From NCBI RefSeq assembly GCF_002531755.2, contig NZ_CP034998.1:4346501-4410500 (forward strand): a stretch of 64,000 bases of DNA. The letters run 5' to 3'. The position numbers were made by a program, and so were the translations under genes. Below are positions 24,881-32,610 of this stretch, piece after piece. This DNA is from Rhizobium acidisoli (GTDB lineage: Bacteria; Pseudomonadota; Alphaproteobacteria; Rhizobiales; Rhizobiaceae). Each line of letters opens with the position of its first letter. The first letter of the stretch is position 1. A model generated the notes under the pieces. It did no database searches and was not told the DNA's origin. It saw only the letters and a program-made list of their open reading frames with translations.

Positions 24881-25525
24881 TCACAATTCTTCACCCCTAA
24901 ATCGGGGGTTTAACCCTCGTAGCGGGAGGAAATCTTCCGCGCTCAGGTTGCGAAAATCGTCCAGAGCCAGGCGCAACCGGTCGTGCTCCCAGTCCCACCA
25001 GGAGAGCCTGTCCATCCGCTCGCCGATCTCTTTTGGAAAGCGCTCGCGGATAAGCTTGGCCGGCACGCCGCCGACGATCGTGTAGGGCGCGACGTCCTTG
25101 GACACGACGGCGCCGGCCCCGATGACGGCGCCGTTGCCGACGTTGACGCCGGGCAGGATGGTCGCTCCGTGGCCGATCCAGACGTCATTGCCGATCGTCA
25201 CCCGGTTTGCGCGCCGCCATTCGAAGAAATCCGTTTCCATATCGCCATCCGGCCAATAGTCGGCGGCCCGATAGGTGAAATGATGCAGCGTCGCGCGCCA
25301 GGTCGGATGGTTGGTGGCGTTGATCCGCACGGCGGCGGCGATATTGACGAACTTGCCGATCGTCGCGCACCAGACGGAGCCGTCCTGCATGATGTAGGAA
25401 TAGTCGCCGAACGTGGCTTCGCTGATGCGGCAGCGTTCGGACACCTCCGTATAACGCCCGAAGGTGGAATCGCTGACGGATGCCGTCTCATGGACGTAAG
25501 GCTCGATACCAAGCTTGCGGCTCAT
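24881..25525 (-). CDS. Hexapeptide-repeat (left-handed beta-helix) acetyltransferase of phosphonate operons
   Basis: 214 aa. Hexapeptide repeats ([IV]GxGAx) run through the middle, ending with IGNDVWIGHGATILPGV and GNGAVIGAGAVVSKDV, as in xenobiotic acetyltransferases of the CatB type. A recognised subfamily of this fold is restricted to phosphonate operons. The acceptor is unknown; acetylation of an aminophosphonate would parallel PhnO. It is coupled to phnL by an ATGA overlap. Confidence 0.85.
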   Translation of the reverse strand: MSRKLGIEPYVHETASVSDSTFGRYTEVSERCRISEATFGDYSYIMQDGSVWCATIGKFVNIAAAVRINATNHPTWRATLHHFTYRAADYWPDGDMETDFFEWRRANRVTIGNDVWIGHGATILPGVNVGNGAVIGAGAVVSKDVAPYTIVGGVPAKLIRERFPKEIGERMDRLSWWDWEHDRLRLALDDFRNLSAEDFLPLRGLNPRFRGEEL

Positions 25526-26229
25526 GCGGCAATCTTTCTCGGCGAAAACTGCTGGACGTCGAGGGTCCGGTCGGCGACGGCTTCGCGCACTTCCTCATCG
25601 TGGAAGATGCCGAGAAGGGCGACGCCCGCCTTCTTCTTTTCCGCGATCATCTCGACGACGACGGCGCGGTTGCGGGCATCGAGCGAGGCCGTGGGTTCAT
25701 CGAGAAGCAGGATCGTATGCTCGGTGATGAAGCCGCGGGCAATGTTGACGCGTTGCTGCTCGCCGCCGGAGAAGGTGGCGGGCGGAAGCTGCCAGAGCGC
25801 TTCCGGCAGGTTGAGCTTGGCAAGCAGGGCGCCGGCCTTTTCCCGTGCCGAAGCGGCTTCCTCGCCGCGCGCCACCAGTGGTTCGGCAACCACGTCGATT
25901 GCCGCCACGCGCGGCACGGTGCGCAGGAACTGGCTGACATAGCCGAGCGTGTTGCGCCGCACGTTGAGCACGGTGCGCGGATCGGCTGAGGCCAGATCGA
26001 CGATGCGCCCATCGTGGCGGATGAGGATCTGGCCGGTATCAACGGCATAATTGCCGTAGATCATCTTGAGCAGCGAGCTCTTTCCGATGCCCGAGGGGCC
26101 GCCGAGCACGACGCACTCGCCTGAGGCGACCGAGAACGCGACATCGGAGACAACAGGCAGCCTGATGCCGTCGCGCAGGTGCATGGTGAAGCTCTTCGAG
26201 ACTTCGGAAACGACGAGGGGCGTTGCCAT
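25522..26229 (-). CDS. phnL: C-P lyase complex ATPase-like subunit
   Basis: 235 aa with an ABC-type nucleotide-binding domain: GPSGIGKSS, FSGGEQQR, ILLLDEPTASLD. Its opening (LVVSEVSKSFTMHLRDGIRLPVV) is characteristic of PhnL. Genetic and structural work in E. coli places it with PhnGHI in the C-P lyase machinery, not in transport. The gap to phnK is 26 nt and the ATG overlaps the next gene by 4 nt. Confidence 0.94.
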   Translation of the reverse strand: MATPLVVSEVSKSFTMHLRDGIRLPVVSDVAFSVASGECVVLGGPSGIGKSSLLKMIYGNYAVDTGQILIRHDGRIVDLASADPRTVLNVRRNTLGYVSQFLRTVPRVAAIDVVAEPLVARGEEAASAREKAGALLAKLNLPEALWQLPPATFSGGEQQRVNIARGFITEHTILLLDEPTASLDARNRAVVVEMIAEKKKAGVALLGIFHDEEVREAVADRTLDVQQFSPRKIAA

Positions 26230-26255
26230 GATTTGTTCTTCCTTGGTTTGGGACC

Positions 26256-27032
26256 TCAGACCTGCAGGATCGAGGAGACGAGCAGCTGCGTATAGGGTTC
26301 GCGCGGATCGTCGAGCACGCGGTCGGTGAGCCCGTGTTCGATGACGTAGCCGTCCTTCATCACCATCATCCGGTGCGAGAGCAGGCGGGCGACGGCAAGA
26401 TCGTGGGTGACGATAATGGCCGAGAGGCCGAGATTGTTGACAAGGCCGCGCACCAGATCGAGCAGGCGCGCCTGCACCGAAACGTCGAGGCCGCCTGTGG
26501 GTTCGTCCATGAAGACGAGGCGCGGGCCGGTGACGAGATTGCGGGCGATCTGCAGGCGCTGGCGCATGCCGCCGGAAAAGGCGCGCGGCTGGTCGTCGAT
26601 GCGGTCGGCGTCGATCTCGACGCGTTCAAGCCAGTCGATCGCCGAGGCGCGGATCTTGCCGTAGTGCCGGTCGCCAATCGCCATCAGCCGTTCGCCGACA
26701 TTGGCGCCGGCCGATACCGTCATGCGCAGGCCGTCGGCCGGGTTCTGGTGCACGAAGCCCCAGTCCGTGCGCATCAGGAAGCGCCGCTCGGCCTCGTTCA
26801 TGCGGTAGAGATCGCGGTAGCTGCCGTCGCGCATGTGATATTCGACGCTGCCGGTACTCGGCAGCAGCCGGGTGGAGAGGCAGTTGAGCAGGGTCGTTTT
26901 GCCGGAGCCGGATTCCCCGACGATGGCGAGCACTTCGCCGGGCCAGAGCTCGAAGGAGACGTCGCGGCAGCCGATGCGGTTGCCGTAGAATTTGGAAACG
27001 TCATGGACTTTGAGAAGCGGGATATCGCTCAT
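26256..27032 (-). CDS. phnK: C-P lyase complex ATPase subunit
   Basis: 258 aa from ATG 27032, overlapping the phnJ stop (ATGA). The domain resembles oligopeptide-transport ATPases: [33 protein letters not shown]. In E. coli PhnK docks on PhnJ in the core complex. The motifs are complete. Confidence 0.94.
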   Translation of the reverse strand: MSDIPLLKVHDVSKFYGNRIGCRDVSFELWPGEVLAIVGESGSGKTTLLNCLSTRLLPSTGSVEYHMRDGSYRDLYRMNEAERRFLMRTDWGFVHQNPADGLRMTVSAGANVGERLMAIGDRHYGKIRASAIDWLERVEIDADRIDDQPRAFSGGMRQRLQIARNLVTGPRLVFMDEPTGGLDVSVQARLLDLVRGLVNNLGLSAIIVTHDLAVARLLSHRMMVMKDGYVIEHGLTDRVLDDPREPYTQLLVSSILQV

Positions 27033-27904
27033 TCTGCAGCCTCCCGGGCCAGCATCTCGCCGGCATGCCCCTGCGCGCGGCGGTCTCCGCAATGATCGGT
27101 GTCTGAGCAGACGAACATGCGCCCGCCCTTGTCGTCGAGAACCACTTCGTCGAGATAGACATCTTCAGCGCTGCAAAGGGCGCAGGGCTTGTCGAAGCGC
27201 TGGATATCGAAGGGATAATCCTCGAAATCCAGGCTGACGACGTCGGTATAGGGCGGAACCGCATAGATGCGTTTCTCGCGTCCGGCGCCGAAGAGCTGCA
27301 GCGCATCCGACATGTGCATCTTCGGATTGTCGAATTTCGGCGTCGGCGACGGGTCCATGACATAGCGGCCGTGGACCTTCACCGGATAGGCGTAGGTCCG
27401 CGAGATGCGGCCGTTATGGGCGATGTCCTCGTAGAGCTTCACATGCATGAGCCCGTATTCTTCGAGCGCATGCATCTTGCGGGTTTCGGTCTCGCGCGGT
27501 TCGAGGAAACGCAGCGGTTCGGGGATAGGCACCTGGTAGACGAGCACCTGGCCGGCCTTGAGCTTTTCCTCCGGAATACGGTGACGCGTCTGGATGATCG
27601 TCGCGTCGCTGGTATGGGTCGTTACCGCGACATTGGCGACCTTCTGGAAGAAGGCGCGGATGGAAACGGCGTTGGTCGTGTCGTCGGCGCCCTGGTCGAT
27701 GACCTTGAGCACGTCATCAGGCCCGATGATCGAGGCCGTCACCTGCACGCCGCCGGTGCCCCAGCCGTAGGGCATCGGCATTTCGCGCGAGGCGAAGGGC
27801 ACCTGGTAGCCCGGAATGGCGATCGCCTTCAGGATGGCGCGGCGGATCATCCGCTTGGTCTGTTCGTCGAGATAGGCGAAGTTGTAGCTGGCGAGATCGG
27901 TCAT
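27029..27904 (-). CDS. phnJ: Alpha-D-ribose 1-methylphosphonate 5-phosphate C-P lyase
   Basis: 291 aa. A radical SAM enzyme that breaks the carbon-phosphorus bond, releasing the alkane and ribose 1,2-cyclic phosphate 5-phosphate. Its cluster motif CX2CX21CX5C is exact: Cys241, Cys244, Cys266 and Cys272, the same numbering as in E. coli. The glycine proposed to carry the first radical in E. coli (Gly32) is also present (IAIPGYQVP). It is coupled to phnI upstream and phnK downstream by ATGA overlaps, matching assembly of the PhnGHIJK complex. Confidence 0.97.
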   Translation of the reverse strand: MTDLASYNFAYLDEQTKRMIRRAILKAIAIPGYQVPFASREMPMPYGWGTGGVQVTASIIGPDDVLKVIDQGADDTTNAVSIRAFFQKVANVAVTTHTSDATIIQTRHRIPEEKLKAGQVLVYQVPIPEPLRFLEPRETETRKMHALEEYGLMHVKLYEDIAHNGRISRTYAYPVKVHGRYVMDPSPTPKFDNPKMHMSDALQLFGAGREKRIYAVPPYTDVVSLDFEDYPFDIQRFDKPCALCSAEDVYLDEVVLDDKGGRMFVCSDTDHCGDRRAQGHAGEMLAREAAE

Positions 27905-29007
27905 TCGGCGGCTTCCTTCATGTCTTCGCCGCCGTTGCGGCCGGCTTCGAATTCGCGGCGCATGCGGCGGACGAGATCGAGTTCGGCCTGGAAGTCCACA
28001 TAATGCGGAAGCTTCAGGTGCTCGACGAAGCCTGTCGCCTGGACGTTGTCGGAATGGGAAATGACGAATTCCTCGTCCTGTGCCGGCGCGGTTATATCCT
28101 CGCCAAGCTCTTCGGCGCGAAGCGCCCGATCAACAAGCGACATCGCCATCGCCTTGCGCTCGCTCTGGCCGAAGACCAAGCCGTAGCCGCGGGTGAATTG
28201 CGGCGGCGCCTTGGCCGAACCCTTGAACTGGTTGACCATCTGGCATTCGGTGATCTGGATGACACCGAGCGAGACGGCAAAACCAAGTTCCGGCACGTCG
28301 AATTCCACCTCGACCTCGCCGATGCGGATTTCACCGGTGAAGGGGTGGTTGCGGCCATAGCCGCGCTGGGTGGAATAACCGAGCGCCAGCAGGAAGCCCT
28401 CGTCGCCGCGGGCAAGCGCCTGCAGGCGCAGGTCGCGCGTCATCGGGAATTCCATCGGCTCGCGGGTCAGGTCGCCGATCTCATGATCTTCGGGCATGTC
28501 GCCATCGGCCTCGATCAGGCCTTCCTCGCCGAGGATTTCGGAGACGCGCATGACGCGGCCGGTTTCGGCTGGACGCAGCGCGGGCTCCTCGATCGCCTCG
28601 TCCTGAAGCAGCGAGGGATCGAGCAGGCGGTGGGTATAGTCGAAGGTGGGGCCGAGAAGCTGGCCGCCCGGCAGATCCTTGTAGGTCGCCGAGATGCGGC
28701 GTTCGATCGTCATATCAGCCGTGTCGAGCGGCCTCGAATAGCCGAAACGCGGCAGCGTCGTGCGATAGGCGCGCAGCAGGAAGATCGCCTCGATCATATC
28801 GCCGCGCGACTGGCGAACGGCGAGTGCTGCGAGCGTGCGGTCGAAAAGCGAAGCCTCGGCCATGACCCGGTCGACGGCGAGCGCCAGCTGCGCCACGATC
28901 TGGTCAATGCCGATTGCCGGCAGCGAACGGTCGCCGCGGCGGCGGTCGGCGAGCAGGCGGTGGGCATTGGCGATGGCGGCCTCGCCACCCTTGACGGCAA
29001 CATACAT
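27901..29007 (-). CDS. phnI: C-P lyase core subunit, nucleosidase component
   Basis: 368 aa. It opens MYVAVKGGEAAIANAHRLL, diagnostic of PhnI, and is full length relative to E. coli (354). With PhnG, H and L it attaches the phosphonate to ribose by displacing adenine from ATP. There are 4 nt between phnH and phnI, and it overlaps phnJ by 4 nt. Confidence 0.95.
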   Translation of the reverse strand: MYVAVKGGEAAIANAHRLLADRRRGDRSLPAIGIDQIVAQLALAVDRVMAEASLFDRTLAALAVRQSRGDMIEAIFLLRAYRTTLPRFGYSRPLDTADMTIERRISATYKDLPGGQLLGPTFDYTHRLLDPSLLQDEAIEEPALRPAETGRVMRVSEILGEEGLIEADGDMPEDHEIGDLTREPMEFPMTRDLRLQALARGDEGFLLALGYSTQRGYGRNHPFTGEIRIGEVEVEFDVPELGFAVSLGVIQITECQMVNQFKGSAKAPPQFTRGYGLVFGQSERKAMAMSLVDRALRAEELGEDITAPAQDEEFVISHSDNVQATGFVEHLKLPHYVDFQAELDLVRRMRREFEAGRNGGEDMKEAAE

Positions 29008-29011
29008 GAGC

Positions 29012-29620
29012 TCAGATCTCCGTTGCTGTGATCTTGGTGGTGCGCGGCAGGCAGAGAAAACGTGTCGCCGATGTCAGCACGATGTCGATGCCGCGCGGGA
29101 AGAGCGCGCGGTTCTCGGTCCAGAGCCGCAGGAAGGTCTCCGGCAGGCCGACAGGCGCGACTTCCGCCACGCTCTGGATGCCGGGACCCATCAGCGCCAG
29201 CCTGCGCCCACCTTCGAGTGCGGAAAGTTCGATGACGAGCGTCGTCGAGCGGTCGGGATATTCCTGCGTGCCCGAGGCGAAGAGGCTGAACGGGCAAAGC
29301 GGGATGCCGGCTTCCGTGAACGCAAAGCGTGCCTCGGCCTTCTCAGTGGTCAAAGGCGCGCCGGTGTGGAAGCCGAGCCATTCCGGCACCGCCGATTTCG
29401 CCAGCCCCTGGGAAAGCCAGACTGATGTGTCGTGGTCGCAAAGCGTCAACGCGATCGTGCCGGCGGCGATGCCGAGTGGCAGAGGCGGCGCGATATCGGG
29501 CTGAACGGTCTGGATCGTGCCGGGGCGGGCCATGCCGTCCATCAGCATCTTGAAGACACTTTGGGCATCGAAGACCGGGTCGGCAAAGCCGCCGGTCAAG
29601 GCTTCTGTCTTCAGGCCCAT
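29012..29620 (-). CDS. phnH: C-P lyase core subunit
   Basis: 202 aa, the length expected for PhnH. Recognisable segments are GGFADPVFDAQSVFKMLMDGMARPG at the start (core FKMLMDGMARPGT) and LCDHDTSVW. A non-catalytic PLP-transferase-like fold dimerises in the core complex. Its ATG overlaps the phnG stop by 1 nt (TGATG). Confidence 0.94.
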   Translation of the reverse strand: MGLKTEALTGGFADPVFDAQSVFKMLMDGMARPGTIQTVQPDIAPPLPLGIAAGTIALTLCDHDTSVWLSQGLAKSAVPEWLGFHTGAPLTTEKAEARFAFTEAGIPLCPFSLFASGTQEYPDRSTTLVIELSALEGGRRLALMGPGIQSVAEVAPVGLPETFLRLWTENRALFPRGIDIVLTSATRFLCLPRTTKITATEI

Positions 29621-30096
29621 CAGTTGTCTCCCCTGACCATGGTGAAGAAGTCGACGCGGGTGGCCGCCGTCTCGTCCGCCTTGCGGCGTTCGGCTGTGGC
29701 GATCCGTTCGGCGATCGGCAAGAGCAATGCCTGTTCGACGAAATCCTGCGTCGCTTCATCCTGCCAGAGCGCATCGAAGATCGCCGCCAGCCGAGCCTTC
29801 TCGCGATCGGTGCCGAGCGCCTGGGCATGGCCGATCGAGCCGGAGTCGAGCCGGACCGTGGCCCGGGTCACCGTCACTTCGCCGAGGTTGAAGGGCGCGC
29901 CGCCGCCGCCGATGCGGCCGCGGACCATCACCAGCCCGGTCTCGGGTCCGCGCACCGGATGCGCCGCGGGCTTTTCCGGCAAAGCATCCCAGACCGCCGA
30001 GAGTTCGCTGCGTTCCGCGCGCGCCAGCAGATCGGCGGCGCGTTTGCGCCCGGATGCCGTCTGTGACGCAGCGTCTGTCCTGTCCGCTAATATCAT
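29620..30096 (-). CDS. phnG: C-P lyase core subunit, first gene of operon
   Basis: 158 aa from ATG 30096 with AGGGA 9 nt upstream; an ATG 12 codons earlier lies inside the PhnF-like operator and is disfavoured. Family segments include GLVMVRGRIGGGGAPFNLGEVTVTRA (core VRGRIGGGGAPFNLGE) and GHAQALGTDREKA. It starts the 12.6-kb phosphonate operon, with the operator and Pho box immediately upstream. Confidence 0.93.
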   Translation of the reverse strand: MILADRTDAASQTASGRKRAADLLARAERSELSAVWDALPEKPAAHPVRGPETGLVMVRGRIGGGGAPFNLGEVTVTRATVRLDSGSIGHAQALGTDREKARLAAIFDALWQDEATQDFVEQALLLPIAERIATAERRKADETAATRVDFFTMVRGDN

Positions 30097-30113
30097 TGTC
30101 GCTTTCCCTAAAA

Positions 30114-30131
30114 TGTCTATTGATATAGACA
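30114..30131. promoter_or_regulatory. PhnF-like operator palindrome
   Basis: TGTCTAT and ATAGACA flank TGAT, a perfect 7-bp dyad. GTCTA...TAGAC half-sites are typical for the GntR/HutC subfamily to which PhnF belongs. It lies 17 nt before the phnG start, well placed to block transcription. Confidence 0.75.
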
Positions 30132-30166
30132 ACCATACAAGCTATGTTTAGTCCTAAATCGGTGTC

Positions 30167-30184
30167 GTGACAAGCGTGTGACAT
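30167..30184 (-). promoter_or_regulatory. Pho box for the phosphonate operon
   Basis: On the minus strand ATGTCAC-ACGC-TTGTCAC has two exact TGTCA cores at 11-bp spacing, the PhoB binding layout (CTGTCAT-N4-CTGTCAC). About 10 nt downstream, TAGGAC/TAAACA can serve as -10, so PhoB would activate phnG onward under phosphate starvation. It may also influence phnF. Confidence 0.75.
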
Positions 30185-30209
30185 CGGGCGCGGGAAATGG
30201 CGGGAACGA

Positions 30210-30947
30210 ATGGCAGGTTTGAAGCAGGTGCAAAGGCAGACCGGTGTGGCGCTCTGGCGTCAGATCGCTGACCGGATTCGCGAGACGATCGGCAACGGTA
30301 CCTATGACGAAACCGGAATGGTGCCGCCGGAAACGGTCCTGGCGCTGCAATTCGGCGTCAACCGACATACGGTGCGCAGCGCTTTGGCGGCCCTGGCGCA
30401 GGAAGGCATCGTCCGTGCGGTACAAGGTCGCGGCACGCTGATCGAGCGCAAGGAGCGGCTGAATTTTCCGATCACCCGGCGCACCCGCTTCACTTCAGGC
30501 ATCGGCGACCAGGCGCGCGAAATGCGCAGCCTTCTGCTCGATGAGGTGCAGGAGGAAGCCAGCGCCGAGGTCGCCCGCTGGCTGGGTCTGAAGCAGGGGG
30601 AGCAGGTGATCCGGCTGGAAACATTGCGCCAGGCAGACAAGCGGCCGGTTTCAAAGGCGACGAGCTGGTTTCCCGCCGCACGCTTCGCCGGGATCGGCGA
30701 GGCCTATCGCAAGCGCGAATCGATCACCAAGGCCTTCGCCGATCTTGGCCTGTCGGATTATGTCCGTGCGACGACCGAAGTGACGGCCGCCCATGCGAAC
30801 ACGGCGGATCTCGCCGATCTGGAACTGACCCCCGGCGCGATCCTTCTGATCGCCAAGGCGATGAACACCGATCTCGACGGTGTGCCGGTGCAATATTCGA
30901 TCAGCCGGTTTGCGGCCGACCGGGTGCAGTTCACCATCGAGAACTAA
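30210..30947 (+). CDS. phnF: GntR-family phosphonate repressor
   Basis: 245 aa. An N-terminal winged helix (LWRQIADRIRETIGNGTYD ... FGVNRHTVRSALAALAQEG) is followed by a UTRA ligand domain (about 90-245), which is PhnF architecture. It is divergent from phnG with the dyad operator between them. The ligand is unknown; it probably relieves repression when phosphonate or a phosphorylated intermediate is present. The RBS is a weak GGCGGGAA. A RIME element begins directly after the stop. Confidence 0.92.
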   Translation: MAGLKQVQRQTGVALWRQIADRIRETIGNGTYDETGMVPPETVLALQFGVNRHTVRSALAALAQEGIVRAVQGRGTLIERKERLNFPITRRTRFTSGIGDQAREMRSLLLDEVQEEASAEVARWLGLKQGEQVIRLETLRQADKRPVSKATSWFPAARFAGIGEAYRKRESITKAFADLGLSDYVRATTEVTAAHANTADLADLELTPGAILLIAKAMNTDLDGVPVQYSISRFAADRVQFTIEN

Positions 30948-31073
30948 AGCATGTCGCGCAAAAGTGTGCAGCGGTTTTGCCAGGCAAAGCGCGAAGCGCT
31001 TTTGCCGCAACGACATGCGTAAAACAAAGAGCTAAAGCGCGTCGCATAAATCAAGTTGACGCGACGCGCTTTG
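30948..31073. repeat. RIME intergenic mosaic element
   Basis: It begins AGCATGTCGCGCAAAAGTGT right after the phnF stop, with CATGTCG (30950) mirrored by CGACATG (31011), then a 12-bp stem AAAGCGCGTCGC / GCGACGCGCTTT (31034-31072). A second copy lies at 44195-44299. This matches, from memory, the Rhizobium-specific intergenic mosaic element RIME1 (about 108 bp). Confidence 0.85.
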
Positions 31074-31074
31074 A

Positions 31075-31105
31075 GAACAGCCTTCCCTGTCGGAACAGGG
31101 AAGGC
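31075..31105 (-). terminator. Probable terminator of gpmA
   Basis: GCCTTCCCTGT and ACAGGGAAGGC form an 11-bp stem with a 4-nt loop at 31080-31105. On the minus strand TGTTCTC follows, a poor but usable T-rich tail. It lies 8 nt beyond the gpmA stop. Confidence 0.6.
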
Positions 31106-31113
31106 GATTGCAT

Positions 31114-31749
31114 TCAGTGTGCGCCGGACATGTCGCCGAGCACTTCCTTCGAGGCGACGGTGGAATCCGCCTTCAGCTTGTAGACCATCGGCACGCCGGT
31201 CGCGAGATTGAGGGCGAGCACGCCTTCCTTGGTCAGCTTGTCGAGTACCATGACCAGCGAGCGCAGCGAATTGCCGTGTGCGGCAACCAGCACCTTCTCG
31301 CCGCGCAGCACCCGCGGCAGGATTTCGGTCAGGTAATAGGGCCAGACGCGGGCGCCTGTGTCGCGCAGGCTTTCGCCGCCGGGCGGCGGGACGTCATAGG
31401 AGCGGCGCCAGATATGCACCTGTTCCTCGCCCCATTTGGCGCGGGCGTCGTCCTTGTTGAGGCCGGAGAGATCGCCATAGTCGCGCTCGTTCAGCGCCTG
31501 GTCGCGGATCGTCGGCAGATCGGGCTGGCCGACCTTGTCGAGGATGAGCTTCAGCGTGTGCTGCGCGCGCACCAGCACCGAGGTATAGGCGACGTCGAAT
31601 TTGATTCCGTATTCGGCCAGTGCCTTACCGCCGGCATTGGCTTCCTCGATGCCGAGCGCCGTCAGATCGGGATCCTTCCAGCCGGTGAAGAGATTCTTCA
31701 GGTTCCAGTCACTCTGGCCGTGGCGAACGAGGACGAGGGTACCGCTCAT
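31114..31749 (-). CDS. gpmA: 2,3-bisphosphoglycerate-dependent phosphoglycerate mutase
   Basis: 211 aa, the short form usual in alphaproteobacteria. The phosphohistidine motif [10 protein letters not shown] is at residue 6, with [11 protein letters not shown] and the second catalytic His in [11 protein letters not shown]. It interconverts 3- and 2-phosphoglycerate. It is 21 nt downstream of dapB and likely cotranscribed. Confidence 0.95.
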   Translation of the reverse strand: MSGTLVLVRHGQSDWNLKNLFTGWKDPDLTALGIEEANAGGKALAEYGIKFDVAYTSVLVRAQHTLKLILDKVGQPDLPTIRDQALNERDYGDLSGLNKDDARAKWGEEQVHIWRRSYDVPPPGGESLRDTGARVWPYYLTEILPRVLRGEKVLVAAHGNSLRSLVMVLDKLTKEGVLALNLATGVPMVYKLKADSTVASKEVLGDMSGAH

Positions 31750-31770
31750 GAATATGCCTCCGAGATGTCG

Positions 31771-32595
31771 TTATTGAGGGGAAAGCCCGAGCACGTCGAG
31801 CATGGAATAGAGACCCGGCTTCTTGTCGCGCGCCCAGAGCGCTGCCTTGATGGCGCCGCGCGCAAAGATCGACCGGTCGGCGGCGCTGTGCGACAGGGTG
31901 ACGATCTCGCCTTCGCCGGCGAAAAGCACCGAATGCTCGCCGATGACGGAGCCGCCGCGCAGCGTCGCAAAACCGATCGTGCCCGCCTCGCGGGCGCCGG
32001 TATGGCCGTCGCGCACCCGGACCGATTTCGAGGCGAGATCGATATTGCGGCCCTTGGCCGCCGCTTCGCCGAGCAGAAGCGCGGTGCCGGAAGGGGCGTC
32101 GACTTTGTGCTTGTGGTGCATTTCCAGGACTTCGATATCCCAATCAACAGGATCGAGCGCCCGCGCTGCCTGCTCGGTCAGCACGCTGAGCAGATTGACC
32201 CCGAGGCTCATATTGCCGGACTTGACGATACGGGCATGGCGGGCTGCCGCGGCGATCCTGGCGTCGTCTTCGGCCGAACAGCCTGTGGTGCCGACGACAT
32301 GAACGATGCGGGCCTGCGCGGCCAGGCCCGAGAATTCCGCTGTTGCGGCCGGCGAGGTGAAGTCGAGCACGCCTTCGGCATGCAGAAAGGCATTGAGCGG
32401 ATCGTCGCCGATGATGATGCCGCTCGGGCCGAGACCGGCAATCTCGCCGGCATCCTTGCCGATAAAGGGCGAGCCGGTGCGCTCGACCGCCGCATGCAGC
32501 GTCGCGCCCTCGATGGAATGGATGAGCCGGATCAGTGTCTGCCCCATGCGCCCGGCTGCGCCAACCACCACCAGTTTCATCGCAGCATCGCTCAT
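31771..32595 (-). CDS. dapB: 4-hydroxy-tetrahydrodipicolinate reductase
   Basis: 274 aa. The NAD(P)-binding motif [10 protein letters not shown] is near the start and the signature [16 protein letters not shown] near residue 160. It catalyses the second step of the diaminopimelate/lysine branch, needed for peptidoglycan. It sits between the ABC exporter gene (15 nt upstream) and gpmA. All landmark residues are present. Confidence 0.96.
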   Translation of the reverse strand: MSDAAMKLVVVGAAGRMGQTLIRLIHSIEGATLHAAVERTGSPFIGKDAGEIAGLGPSGIIIGDDPLNAFLHAEGVLDFTSPAATAEFSGLAAQARIVHVVGTTGCSAEDDARIAAAARHARIVKSGNMSLGVNLLSVLTEQAARALDPVDWDIEVLEMHHKHKVDAPSGTALLLGEAAAKGRNIDLASKSVRVRDGHTGAREAGTIGFATLRGGSVIGEHSVLFAGEGEIVTLSHSAADRSIFARGAIKAALWARDKKPGLYSMLDVLGLSPQ

Positions 32596-32610
32596 GTCAG
32601 TCTCACCAGG

